Assembly: GCA_000151295.1 (NCBI GenBank)
Contig: GG745337.1
Span: 690,528 to 754,527 of the forward strand
Length of the DNA: 64,000 bases
Direction: 5' to 3'
Source of the DNA: Allomyces macrogynus ATCC 38327
Lineage: Eukaryota; Blastocladiomycota; Blastocladiomycetes; Blastocladiales; Blastocladiaceae
Positions 11,146 through 21,486 of this stretch are shown here, piece by piece (within the stretch, counting starts at the first letter, position 1; each line of letters begins with the position of its first letter). The notes below the pieces were generated by a model, which saw only the letters and a list, made by a program, of their open reading frames with translations, made no database searches and had not been told where the DNA came from. A program made the position numbers and the translations under genes.

Positions 11146-11871
11146 ATGCATTTGCAGTGGCTTTTGTGTACGCATCGCAATGTTGCGACAGAGGATCTAC
11201 CACTGGCAGTGACCATCAACTCTTGCAAAGTCGACACTTGTCAATGCTGCTTGACCTTGTCTGCTACAACATCCGTCCTGATCCAGCACACCAATGGCAC
11301 CAGCATGCTTTCAACCTGCAAAAATATGATGGCCACTCCTGCTGTGACCATGGCAATCCGCACCACCCCCACTCAATCGTGCGAACTGAGAGGCAAGTGG
11401 GCTGACTGGTGTGAAGTGGGTTGCCTTGGGACCTTCCATGCCAACACTCCACTGGGCGTGTTTCTTGTCATGGCCGTGGGGATATGGGATTTTAAAAAGC
11501 ATGTGGCTGCTCAGTATCCCCAGTTTCTTGGACCTATTCCACCTTGCCAACTGCAATTGCTCTTGGTGACCAGCACAACCCTTGGTCTGATCTTGTTGGC
11601 CTTGCCCTCTGCACAAATCGTGTTCTGGTTGTTTACCCAGTTGCTCCCGACCATAGTCAAGGCGCTTGAGCGTGCGCATGGGTTCTCCGCAACCCTGACC
11701 CATCTGACTTTAGCGTTTGATGATGTTGACCTTGATTGCCAGATGGCTAAGTTTTTGCGCCAGCTTGCACCCAGGATGGCCACATCGCCCATCCAGTGCC
11801 AGACACGTGTCAAGAAGGCAGACATAGCGAAGCTGTTCGATTTGCGGCCGGGGATCATGGTGGAGCTGTGA
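11146..11871 (+). pseudogene. LRR-like family gene copy A, shortened relic
   Basis: An open stretch of 241 codons whose second half (from about 11380) matches the gene copy at 12724-13957 block by block. Both have GCLG, then a VFLVMAVG/VVLVMAVA segment, then FLGPIPP followed by QLQLL. Next comes a TTLGLI..LALP segment and an ERAHGFSATLTHLTL/EPAHGFPETMTSLML segment. Both end in the same C-terminus, RVKKADIAKL..IMVEL here and RVKKDDVATL..IVVEL there. Copy A lacks roughly 500 bp present in the other copy just before this shared end, so it looks internally deleted. The repeated Leu spacing resembles leucine-rich repeats, as in F-box/LRR proteins. No initiating context is convincing. The CpG-poor composition and the deletion argue for a decaying paralogue. 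Function is unknown. Confidence 0.45.
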
Positions 11872-12723
11872 GATTGCTGGAACGAGGACAATTTGCACAT
11901 GTGGCCATTTTCTGCTGTTGCCACCAGATTGGTCTGGAGGCGAAAGCATGTTGCATCGCGTTTTTTCTGTGTACCAAGCCTTGGTCCTTTATGTTTTCAT
12001 GAATCTGAGACATTGATCTCTTTTCCACAGATTGGTTTCAGGAGAGCGACATGGGAGCGTGGCAGCATCTTGGAGGAACAGTATGCAACAGTCCACTGGA
12101 TGAGCTCTCAGTTTTGACTGGCACGACCATATTTGGCAACATCCACGTTTCACACCCTTTCCACGCTCGATTGGCGACTGCTCGCTGGAAGCAGTCCTGA
12201 TATCTGTTCTGTTGGCTGGAATGTACAGTGTTGTGGCTTTACTTTGGGTTGGCATTGAGCTCATCTGGGCAATATGAGCAAAAAGACCAGCCCACAGAGA
12301 GACGGCCATTGCTTGGCAGCACACGATTTGCTTAAAGGAATTGCGCACGCCTTGTCAATGTTGTATAAAGTAGCTGAGCCTATTTACTTGTCGTCAGTGA
12401 CCATAGATACCTACATCTTGCTTGTCCAGCAAGACGTGAGTGTCACCAATGCATCCAAATGCGGACAATAGTGAAGACGCACATGAACGCGGTAATGTTC
12501 CAACACAACAGCATTGGCCAGGTAGACAGTGACAGCCCATTTTTGCCATGGCCGATCCAGCCTCCCCACACGACCTGTGGACTCATCACTTGCTGCATCA
12601 TGATGTCCACCTCTCTTGCTCCGCACTTGGACGCCCTTGCACCGCTTGAAATGGTCCTTGACGTTGTGCTCGACGTGATCCTGCACTTGTTTGCAATAGA
12701 GGACCAGCCTGCTCTGCTCATCT
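11872..12723. other. spacer between the two LRR-like relics
   Basis: CpG-poor, TG/CA-rich sequence with no frame I can support on either strand. It may hold the decayed 5' part of copy B. Confidence 0.35.
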
Positions 12724-13957
12724 TTGTGCGCACTTAGCTGCATCTCTATGTCCCAGCCGTGTCTGGCGATTCGCACTGCTGATGCGTATTGGGCTTGTGA
12801 TTTGAGCAGGTGGGCAACCCAGCATGACGTTGGTTGTCTGGGACATTTTGTGCCGCCTGGCGTTGTTCTTGTCATGGCCGTGGCTTTCCGTGATTACAGC
12901 ATGAAAACAGCGGTGGAGCGTGATGCCGAATTTCTTGGACCAATTCCACCTCACCAGTTGCAATTGCTGTCTTTGTCCAGCTCAACGCTTGGCCTGATCC
13001 CACTGGCCCTGCCGTTTGCATTCTCACTGTATTGGACTTTTGCGGTCAAGCGTGACTGGGATGTGCTGATGGCGCTGGAGCCTGCACATGGGTTCCCTGA
13101 GACCATGACGAGTCTGATGCTGGAGATGCATGCAGATCTTGATGTTGGTCAACAACGGACCAAGCTTGTCCACCGACTTGCGGCCATGATGGCTATGGTG
13201 CGCATTCAGTTGCTGCACTTCCTCTTGGGCGATCCCTCTGGGGAAGACGTCATGGCGATCACCCGTGGCTGTTGTCACTCTGCAAGATTCAGTCCCGGTT
13301 TGGGCTTCTTTGAGCCGGGTTTTCGGTCTGCAAGGTTCTTGCCTCAGTCCCACCCACAGGCCATGCGCTCCACCCTCCTTTGCGCTCAATTGAGCTGCAA
13401 CATCCCCATGGAGCTGCCAGAGATTCGGTCCAAGGTTATTGCTGCACTGTGCCCCACGCTCGAGTCCTTTCGCCTCCGTATTTCCTTTGTCGTTGACCCT
13501 GACGAACCGGATATTCCCAGCGCTGACATGGACACTGCATAACCAGCGATTCACTTTCTGGTCCAGTCCAGGCGCTCTCGACCATGCACCCAGGCCTGTG
13601 CAGTCTGGATCTGAGTATTGTCAGTTGTGAATTGACGAGCGCCGAGTTTATCAAATATGTGCGTGAAACTGCACCTCTTCTGGCCACCTTCTTGCAGCTG
13701 TCCCACTTTGGGATGGCCAGGTGGGGGTTGATTCCACTGATGAGGCGATTGCTGCTGTGGAGGCTATTTTGGCAACAGTGAAGACAGTGAGGGTGCTGAA
13801 TTTGTGTGGCAATGAGAACTTGAATGTGGAGACGGTCTGGCGGATCGTGCTGGCGCACCAGCATGTACGTCGTGTCATCTTGTACCAGATGCGCGTCAAG
13901 AAAGACGATGTGGCGACGCTGCTCAAGGCGAGACCAAGGATCGTGGTGGAACTGTGA
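12724..13957 (+). pseudogene. LRR-like family gene copy B, frameshifted
   Basis: Longer paralogue of the relic at 11146-11871. The first open stretch (12724-13542) contains the shared blocks VVLVMAVA, FLGPIPP, QLQLL and GLIPLALP, then LESFRLRISF-type leucine repeats, and stops at 13540-13542. Coding character resumes at once: 13584-13720 reads LCSLDLSIVSCELTSAEF, a clear leucine-rich-repeat pattern. It then continues in another frame at 13721-13957 (VRVLNLCGNENLN..., ending RVKKDDVATLLKARPRIVVEL). At least one stop and one frame change therefore interrupt a single ancestral LRR gene, unless unseen introns join the parts. The neighbourhood is CpG-depleted like the mobile element downstream. 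Product and role are unknown. Confidence 0.45.
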
Positions 13958-15190
13958 GAGGGTATGGCAATAAGTCGTATGGGCTGCTGCATCATGCTGT
14001 GCGCGCCTGTTATCGGTCCAGGAGTATTGATTCCATTGTGTGCGCATTAATTGTATTAATCTTCCTGGAGGCAGTTTTGCCACAGCAATGCATGAGTGAT
14101 GCTGAGTAAGAAGCATTGTATGTCGTGTCAGTTGCAGCGATTCCATTGTCGAATTTTGTGTTGAAAGAGGATGTGAGGGCGCACCGATTATGTTCCCAGG
14201 AGTTTCTTGGACACCAATCGACGCGCATTACAGCAAAGAAGTGCAGGGACGCAGGATATGTGGGGTAAAGGAGAGCCTGTACCCGATTTTGATCTTGCGC
14301 CTGCAGCAAATGCATCAGGGCCTGCCTGCCAAGGCAAATACCGATCGAACGCTCACACGCGTCCTGAAGAACACACTCACTCGGACAAAGCATCTGGGTG
14401 GTGTCACAAAGGGTTGTATCAAGCACTTGAGCGCCTGTGTCAACAACATTGCTGCCATGCAACTATACATTTGAATTAGCCGTTTGGGCACAAAGAAGCG
14501 AAATAAATGGTCAAGCTCAAAGCTGTTTGAGAAAAGCTTCCACTTAGTCAGCCTCAGTGATAGTTATGTGGTTGGCGTCACATCACATGCAGTGGTACTT
14601 GCTGTTGGTGTTGACTCTGGTTCATAAATCAGAGGAGGGTCAAATGTTTGGGAGAATGATGCCTTTGTGGGAACGGGCACAAAAGCACTTGGTCGAGTTG
14701 AGATGCTGTTTGCCCTTTGGGCGCTTGACCGTGGCACTGCAGTACTTGCTGGCAGGCAGTGTGCTTGGTGTTGGCATTGCAGGGTGGATGAACTCAAAGA
14801 CCATGTAGGTTGACAGCCCATGCTTGACCCTTGGTGGGCGTGCGCATGGTTACACACGTCGGAGCCGGTGGGTCGTTGCAGAAGCAGAGCCAATCTCGAT
14901 TCAATCGCCATGGCCAATGTTGTTGTCGTCGTCTGGCTGGTAGGGGCAAGAGCAAAATGAGGCGGGCGGACATGGCACGCCTGGGCCAGGGTTCGAACGA
15001 GCAGCCGAGATCAAAACGTGCGTCGGGCAGCGCATGGACTTCTGTCGTGTCGCCTTGGACGTCCCAGCTGCAACCAACCAGCAGCTGCAAGTATTCCGTC
15101 TTTCGCTCGGCCCGCCCGCGACGCGACCACCGACTGCATTCGCTTCCTGCCATCCTGCCACGGCCGGACCTACCCCCGCAGCGACCGACC
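13958..15190. other. end of the CpG-poor tract and CorA promoter region
   Basis: Up to about 14.8 kb the sequence is TG/CA-rich with no supported gene. From about 14.85 kb the host-like CG-rich composition returns and the last 300 bp presumably contain the promoter of the CorA-type transporter gene. Confidence 0.4.
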
Positions 15191-16734
15191 ATGGCTGGCC
15201 GCGCACCACCACCGCCCGTCGCCGGCGGCACTGGCGACGCTGTCCCGCTCGTCGACCTCCCGCCAGCATGGTCGATGCTCGACCCAGCCGCGCTAGTCCC
15301 GCCACGATCGCCCGCCGTCTCAGCATTACAGCGAGATGATGCCGCATCCATGATGACTGGCAATCTCGCGCCCGACTTGGCGGCACCCGCTGTCGCCCCG
15401 ACCGACGCTGCCGCTGGCCCGGGGCCCGCCGTCGACTTTGCCCTGTTGATGCGGTACTTGTCCGCAGGCGATGGCGATGCGGCAAGGCTCGTCAGCGAGC
15501 TGACCGCGGGCGAGGACAAGGGCATGGTGCAGGACGCGTATCTTACGCCGGTGCGTGCGTTACCTTTCGCTCACCCAACAGTGCGCCGCCCAAGCAGCCA
15601 AAGCACGGATTGGAATGGACCGGACCTAACGCGAACTATATCTGCAGGCGTTTGACCCCGCAGCCAAGTTCACGTTCGTCTCGGCCTCGACGGGCCTCGT
15701 GCAGGGCGCAACGCTCGCGTCCGTGCGCACGCACCTGACGGGCAGCGCCGACACGGTCGAGCCCTTTTGGCTCGACGTTTATGCACCGCGCGACGTCGAC
15801 GTGGCCCTTCTCGCGCGTATTGTCGGCATTCACCCGCTGACCGCCGAGGACATGACGACCGACGAGGCGCGCGAAAAGTGCGAGGCCTACGATGACTACC
15901 TGTTCCTGTGCCTGAAAACGGTCGCCGACGACGATGCGACCCCTCGCGGGCGTCGCATTACGCGAGGCCTACTATTACGTCGTGCTCATGCCGCAGTGCG
16001 TGATTTCCGTGCGCCACGAACCGTTGCGGCACCCGGCCGATGTCGCGCGCCGATTGCTCGCACAATGGGCCGCACCGCGCGCGTCGTCGGCATCGGCGCG
16101 GTCCGTCATGCCGACAAGGGCGGTCGAACCCGACTGGGTCGCGTACGCGATTCTCGACGATATCATTGATGCGCTGCGGCCGATCATTAAGGCGCTCGAG
16201 TTTGACGTTGACGGAATCGACGACCTTGCGCAAATCTTGCCATGGAGCGAGCAAGGAGACTTGCTCGCGCGCATGCGCCGCGCAGCCAAGCGCGTCACGC
16301 AATTGATTCGGCTCCTGCACTTCAAAGACGAGGTGGTGCGCACGCTCAGCAACCGCGGCGCCGCGTTCCTCTCGCCCGAGACCCGACTCTACTTGCGCGA
16401 CATTCAGGACCACATCTTGACGCTGCAACACTCGCTCGCAATTGCGCGCGAGACAGTGAATGCGGCTCACACGGGGTACCTGTCGCAGCTGTCGGTCGAC
16501 ATGTCGCAAGTGTCGAATGAGACGAATGCGCTCATGAAGCGCATCTCGATGCTCGGGTCGCTGTTCCTGCCCATGACGTTTGTGACGGGGTTGTTTGGCA
16601 TGAACATTCATATCCCAGGCCAGAACACGGACACTAACGACCCAAACTACATTTGGTTCTGGGGGATCGTTGGGTCCATGATTGCTATGGCCGTGATCGT
16701 CGGCGGGATTGCAATGAGGCTCGGATACATGTAG
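15191..16734 (+). CDS. CorA-family Mg2+ transporter (Mnr2/Alr1-like)
   Basis: Membrane Mg2+ channel of the CorA/Mnr2/Alr1 superfamily. The start ATG at 15191 follows a stretch without plausible coding. Exon 1 ends at 15550 (donor GTGCGT) and exon 2 starts at 15648. Codons then read well to about 15920 (DDYLFLCLKT) and resume from 15967 in the next frame (AYYYVVLMPQCVISVRHEP). The shift can be solved by a 46-nt intron at 15921-15966 (donor GTCGCC), giving 466 residues, or it is a real or sequencing frameshift. The long helical region is followed by two C-terminal membrane spans with the signature GMN (about 422-424, in GLFGMNIHIPG) at the end of the first, and WFWGIVGSM opening the second. The GMN loop is the ion-selectivity signature of the family. 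Whether it sits in the plasma or vacuolar membrane cannot be told. Confidence 0.9.
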
Positions 16735-16919
16735 GGCGTTGCTGGTGTGCTGGCGCCTGCAGCGCGCGCCATTGGCGAAGATTCCATAGTTTTGTACATA
16801 GATTCCACTTTGCTGGGGTCCAACTTTATAGTTTTGATACGTCAACTTCCGGAATGAAGGGGAGAGACCTTTTTCAGCGTGACGGCCCAAGTTTGTTTCT
16901 GCTCCCAGCATGGAACCCT
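16735..16919. terminator. 3' flank of the CorA gene up to the mobile element
   Basis: A 185-bp stretch between the CorA stop codon and the left palindrome of the mobile element. It presumably carries the 3' UTR and polyadenylation region. No canonical AATAAA is visible. Confidence 0.25.
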
Positions 16920-17132
16920 GCTGAACCCCTCAAGGGGTTCAGCAGAGGTTGGTACAGATGGCATGGGAACCCTGGTTTGCACGTCGTTATGTAGGACCCT
17001 GGCCGCTTTGTTGTCGATTTCATTGTGCTTTTTGGCTGCTGTTTAAAAGTACTACATAATGCACTGGGCTATGTTGGACCCTGAACCGCCTACCTACAAA
17101 ACTTGCAAGTACTACACACCAAGTCTGCAAGT
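16920..17132 (+). repeat. left terminal inverted repeat
   Basis: Opens with the 24-bp palindrome at 16920-16943. It shares the AGAGGTTGGTACAGATGGCA, TAGGACCCTGGCCGCT, GTTTAAAAGTACTACATA and GACCCTGAACCGCCTAC blocks with the reverse complement of 21298-21486. A second, direct copy of the inner block (CCCTGAACCGCCT...AAGTACTACAC) follows at about 17162-17200 and has no partner at the right end. Confidence 0.9.
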
Positions 17133-17207
17133 GAACCTATTGGGGAGACGAACAAAGGTAACCCTGAACCGCCTGTCTACAAAACTCAAGTACTACACGC
17201 CGAGTCT

Positions 17208-17516
17208 ATGTTTTTGGAGCTCTGTCCATGCGAAACTGGCCAGGAGACCCTTGCAAGCAATGTGTTTGGAGTGCTGTCCACCATGCAAAGTGCTTGGTGT
17301 GCAGTCAACATGCAGCTAGCCGGGAATCCCTTCAACTAAAGTGTTTGGGCCCATGCGCAACCGACTAGGAGTCCCTCACATGCAAAGTGTTTGGAGCACT
17401 GTCCATGCGCAACTGGTTGAGAGTCCACCACATGCAATGCGATTGGAGCTCTGCCCATGTGCGACCAACTAGGAATCCCTCGAATTTAAGGTGTTTAAAG
17501 CTCTGTCCAGTGCAGA
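17208..17516. repeat. degenerate subterminal tandem array of a roughly 50-bp unit
   Basis: Five to seven imperfect copies of a unit running GTGTTTGGAGCTCTGTCCAT, GCGCAAC, then AGGAGTCCCTC and ATGCAAA lie just inside the left inverted repeat. Copies start near 17208, 17260, 17293, 17341, 17388, 17440 and 17492, the second and last being partial. No such array is evident at the right end. Subterminal repeats of this kind often bind transposition proteins, but this is inference. Confidence 0.75.
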
Positions 17517-18932
17517 AACAAACGAATCACATTTTGGCCTTTCATTCCTGCCTGCACACAGCCACCATGTCTGATGTGCAACCACAAACAACTCTGAGCC
17601 TGGCAATTAGTGTGCCATGTAGCAAGCATGAAGAGGTCTGAGACCACAACATATTGGCAGCTGAACTGCATGTCATAGCTGCTGCCATGCCCAACAAGCT
17701 GCATCATGTTTGTGAACTCACTGCACATGAGCAGCACAAGTACCAACATGTGTGAGCTTGTGCACAATAACGTACACATCAACCTTCCCCTCCTTGTACT
17801 CCATGAGCACCTCCTTGTTTGCCTACTCCAGGAGGGACAAGTTGATGCAGTGCACTGTGCACTCCAGGCACAATGCATTGATGATGGCCTTGAAAATATA
17901 GGCCTTGTTGATAATTGGGCACTTGACCACAATGCCCAAGTGATGGTCCTTGGTGGCACTCTCAGTCAGGTAATTGGAGACTTGGAGCACCTGGATGATG
18001 AGCTGGGAGGACATGAGCTGGTGGTCAGTGGCAAACTGAGGTGAGCAACAATCCAGGTGTAAATATGCATAATTTTGATGATGCACTTGTCAGCATTCAC
18101 CTTGTGCATGATGTTGGCCACCCTCCCCATCACAATGGCACCACTCATCTCAAGCATCACCACCTACTCAAGCTGCTCACATGTGTTGCAGTCAAACCAT
18201 ACCAGGTCAATGCACTTGGTGTTGATGACAAACATGGTGGCATGCTTGATATTGGCGCCACATTGTTGCAGCATGCACTGGATGGTGAGGCACCATGTTG
18301 GTGGGATGTACTCCATGGTTGTCAATGCCAAGTAACTCACCACTATTACTAGGGGTTCTTCTGCATGGTGGCAAGCAGCTTCATGTAGTCTTTGCACATG
18401 GAATGGACCTCAATTGATTTGCACAAGTACAAACTGGCCAACCAAGTGAAAGTTGCCCAGCCTGAGCAGCATCAGGGTCCCAACTGATATGATAATTGCA
18501 TCCTTGAAATCTTGCTGTTTGCACACAATGCTGAGCTTGACAAGCTGACAGTTGCCAAGCTTGAGTTACTTGCCAAATGCAGCCTTGAACACAGTGGACG
18601 CACTCATTGGCCTTGTTGATATCTTGGAGGCAGCTGCACACAAGCACATGGCTGAGCTGCAGAAAGAATGGGGTGAGCACAATGATGAGCGACTTCCCTG
18701 CACCAGTTGTGAGCATAACATGGACCATGCAGTGGCCCATGTCATAAACAGCAAGCTTGTTCAACATGTCAAGCTGGACCTCACATAGCTTTTTGGGGTT
18801 GAACTTGGTGCTGCCAAACATCAGGCATGATGCCTCAGCATGGGCATGGGGCATGCAGCTGAGCGTCATGAACTTGTCAACCATTGGCAATTGTGTGCAT
18901 TGATGGATGGGGTGGACATGGGCAGGAAACAT
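17495..18932 (-). pseudogene. RecQ-like helicase relic inside the mobile element
   Basis: On the minus strand the frame 18932-18381 contains TTGAGKSL, a Walker A motif, after a segment (FNPKKLCEVQLDML) that resembles the RecQ motif-0 region. It is followed by a hydrophobic strand and a VLV..LQDI motif-Ia-like element. Further down, 18397-18164 contains LVIVVSYLAL and IDLVWFDCNTC, the latter where a DExH box would be, with the catalytic residues lost. The remainder (18086-17495) is split among frames. Stops and frame changes are frequent and CpG is nearly absent, so it is not functional. The family assignment rests on the Walker A motif and motif order and is moderate. Confidence 0.45.
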
Positions 18933-19040
18933 GGTGGAGAGTCTTTGTCAAGTGTTAAGCAGTATGAGGTTGTGGCAGCACTCATCAGGCTTTAAATGTG
19001 CAATGTGCTAATGTCACTGCATAGGCAGTGCAAGACACGC

Positions 19041-19205
19041 CTGGCCACTGTTCCCATGCTCTCCACCCTGTCTGGGTCCACTGTGTCTGGGTTACCCTTC
19101 CATGACCATTGTGTGCAATGCGCCCGGCCACCATTCCCATGCTTCTCCACCATGTCCGGGTTGCCTGTCCATGACTATTGTGCACAAGGTGCCCAGCCAC
19201 TGTTC
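19041..19205. repeat. two imperfect tandem copies of a roughly 80-90 bp unit
   Basis: The unit contains a CTGGCCACTGTTCCCATGCT-like start, a CTCCACC...TCTGGG middle and a CCATGACCATTGTG-like end. It is repeated once with several transitions (19041 onward and 19121 onward), with the start of a third copy near 19195. It lies between the helicase relic and the plus-strand relic of the element. Confidence 0.55.
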
Positions 19206-19800
19206 CATCACAGTACTGGATGCTGACAGTGTGTGTGTTGTTGTAGTGCCTCAGCGGTTTTGGATTGCTCAAAGCCCACACAAAAGTTGTCAAAACCCAA
19301 GGCTGGCCAGGCCCTGTTGGTCACAAAAAGTCGCAAAAAGTTGTGCCTACACATTCACTGCTCACAACACTGAACCACCCACCCTACCACCCACCATTGT
19401 GCATGCTACACCCACCTGACCCACCCACAACGCACTGCATCAATTCGAGCCAAATGTCCAGCACCTAGTGCACCACTTGTGCCATGCTCAATTGCCAGTT
19501 TCTGTACAGCCTGGCTGCTTCTGTTCCAGCACCACCCAACCACCACACTGCTTCTGCACGCCCACCCACTCACCCAATTTCCGCACGTGCTTTTTCCAAA
19601 CCTCTCTTCTTCTTTCTCTTTTTTCCCTCCCTTCTAAGGCAGTATGTTACTACAATATGAATAATTGATATAAAAGCTATTTAGAAAGAGTGTGATACTT
19701 TTGTTTAAAGTGTTACTTAGTCGCCACAATTGGTCCATATTCAAAAATAAGTACACATTTTCATTTCAGGGTGTGTACAGTGTACAGCATGTGAGATGCA

Positions 19801-21174
19801 GTGAAGCATGCTGCATCAACATCTCAATTGACATCAGAGGAATGGCCAGCACAACATATTGATGGGCCAGCACAGTATAAAACCCACCATCCCCCCAGCA
19901 AAAAGGCCATGGAAGCATCCACTGCAGCAACCATGGAACCATCCGCAGCCCCCACCCTGGCCCAGCTCAGTGAGCTCAAGGCTTGTGACAAGTCAGAGTA
20001 CCATGTCCTCACCAGCAAATATCTCCAGCAGCAAGTCATAGCCTTCCTTGAGCATCACCAGACTGGTGACCCAAGCATGTTCAAGAACAACAAGGCGTTT
20101 TTCACCATCCATTTCCCCCACCTGCATGTGATGGACATGGAGCAAGTGCACCAGTACTACAAGGTCAAGGGCCTTGCCATTGCAACAGTTGTGGCCACTA
20201 TGGTAACTTCCATGTATTCCTGACGTTTGCGCGCAAGTCCCAATTGACAACCGTGTTTGAGGATGTTGAGCAAGAGTACAGCAACTGCAGCATCAATCTT
20301 GGTTTGCTCAATGTGCACAAAAGCAAGCAGAAAGAGCTGCTGACCACCATTGATGCCCTGCTTGAGCAAAGCAATCAGTTGAGTGTGCACAAGTTGCTGA
20401 TTCTCAACTATCTTGTGGCGAAGCTGGTTTGTTGCTTATTCTGTGAGGCGACCCTGGTCACTTCAAGGCGCGGAATGACAATGAGTCCCATGACCTGGTC
20501 AAGGATGCCAAAATCCATTCGCGGATTGTGGCCAAGGACAAGCATCAAAAGTACAAGGACGTGCACTGGTCTATATGCTGACCCCTGACAAGAACAAAGA
20601 GCTTGAGTGGTATATCAGGAACCATCCACGCCACGAGTACCTCTTCACAAGCCAGACTGATTCGCCAGTGCAGCAGTGCAACCAACTTTAATTCGCAGGC
20701 GCAGTGTAGTTCTGAGCAGTGGTTTGGGCCCCATATGGCGTGAGTATTTTCCGCAAGATGGTGCAGACCAAGTTTGCTGCGGAAATGCAAGGCAAGGATG
20801 GGCTTGATGTCACGGACATGTGGGGCGAGTATGCACGGAAGCACAGGCACATGTTATGCACTGTTGTTGACTACTATGCACGCCCTGCCCTAGGGCAGTC
20901 ATTAGGGCATCCCACTGTCCCCAATGTTTCCCATGACAATGTCCCTGCCCCTGTCCCTGAAGAATGCCCAGAGGACTGCCCTAGGGCATTCCCTGATGCT
21001 CCAGATGATACAATCATGGCAGACGCCTTCTCCAACACTGTTGCTGACATGACTGATGTCTTCTCAGATGTCCAGTCTGCAGTGAGTGCCCAGAACCAGG
21101 AGCTGTTCTATGAACTGATGGCAACCCAGAAGTCGTGCCACCACAACCAGCTTGGGAACGTGTTGTTTGATTAG
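19801..21174 (+). pseudogene. probable tyrosine-recombinase-like relic inside the mobile element
   Basis: Coding character runs from 19801 to 21174 but changes frame at least twice (near 20223 and 20580-20720). The first part (140 codons) has no recognised domain. The last part (20719-21174) reads FRKMVQTKFAAEMQG, then about 20 residues, then KHRHMLCTVVDYYAR. This resembles the end of tyrosine recombinases of the Crypton type: Arg or Lys in a helix, a His-containing (H/K)xxH..T segment and the nucleophile Tyr about 9 residues later. An acidic, Pro-rich tail follows. The order is suggestive but only the last catalytic box is visible, so the assignment is tentative. Broken frames mean it is inactive. 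Confidence 0.35.
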
Positions 21175-21297
21175 CTCCACAAGCAGGCCGTGAAGCTGTT
21201 TGCGGAAATCACAGGCGGTTTGTAGAGGCTTACATTGCTCAGCATGCAGACCTATTACCATGGCCAATTGCTTGTGGTGGGTGTTCAATAAAATTTG

Positions 21298-21486
21298 TAC
21301 TTAGACTGGCGTGTAGTACTTGCGAGTTTTGTCGGTAGGCGGTTCAGGGTCCAACGTAACCCAGTGCACTATGTAGTACTTTTAAACAGCTACAACAGAG
21401 CGGCCAGGGTCCTACAAAACTATGTGCAAACCAGGGTTCCCATGCCATCTGTACCAACCTCTGCTGAACCCCTCAAGGGGTTCAGC
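21298..21486 (-). repeat. right terminal inverted repeat
   Basis: Reverse complement of the left repeat, ending in the palindrome at 21463-21486. The two palindromes carry CA and TG at their centres, as expected for inverted copies. It lacks the roughly 24-base block and the second inner copy seen on the left. Confidence 0.9.

Larger units (their letters stand above)
16920..21486. mobile_element. degenerate 4.57-kb element with long terminal inverted repeats
   Basis: The two ends are inverted copies of each other: 16920-17132 and the reverse complement of 21298-21486 match along nearly their whole length. The left copy carries about 24 extra bases around 17014-17038. Each end terminates in the same 24-bp palindrome with 11-bp arms (GCTGAACCCCT and its complement). 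Inside lie a minus-strand helicase relic (17495-18932), a plus-strand relic (19801-21174) and two tandem-repeat arrays. Composition is CpG-poor and TG/CA-rich, unlike flanking genes, and all internal frames are broken, so the copy is inactive. I could not define a target-site duplication. The layout (RecQ-like helicase plus a probable tyrosine-recombinase C-terminus within long inverted repeats) does not match any family I can name with confidence. Confidence 0.75.
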
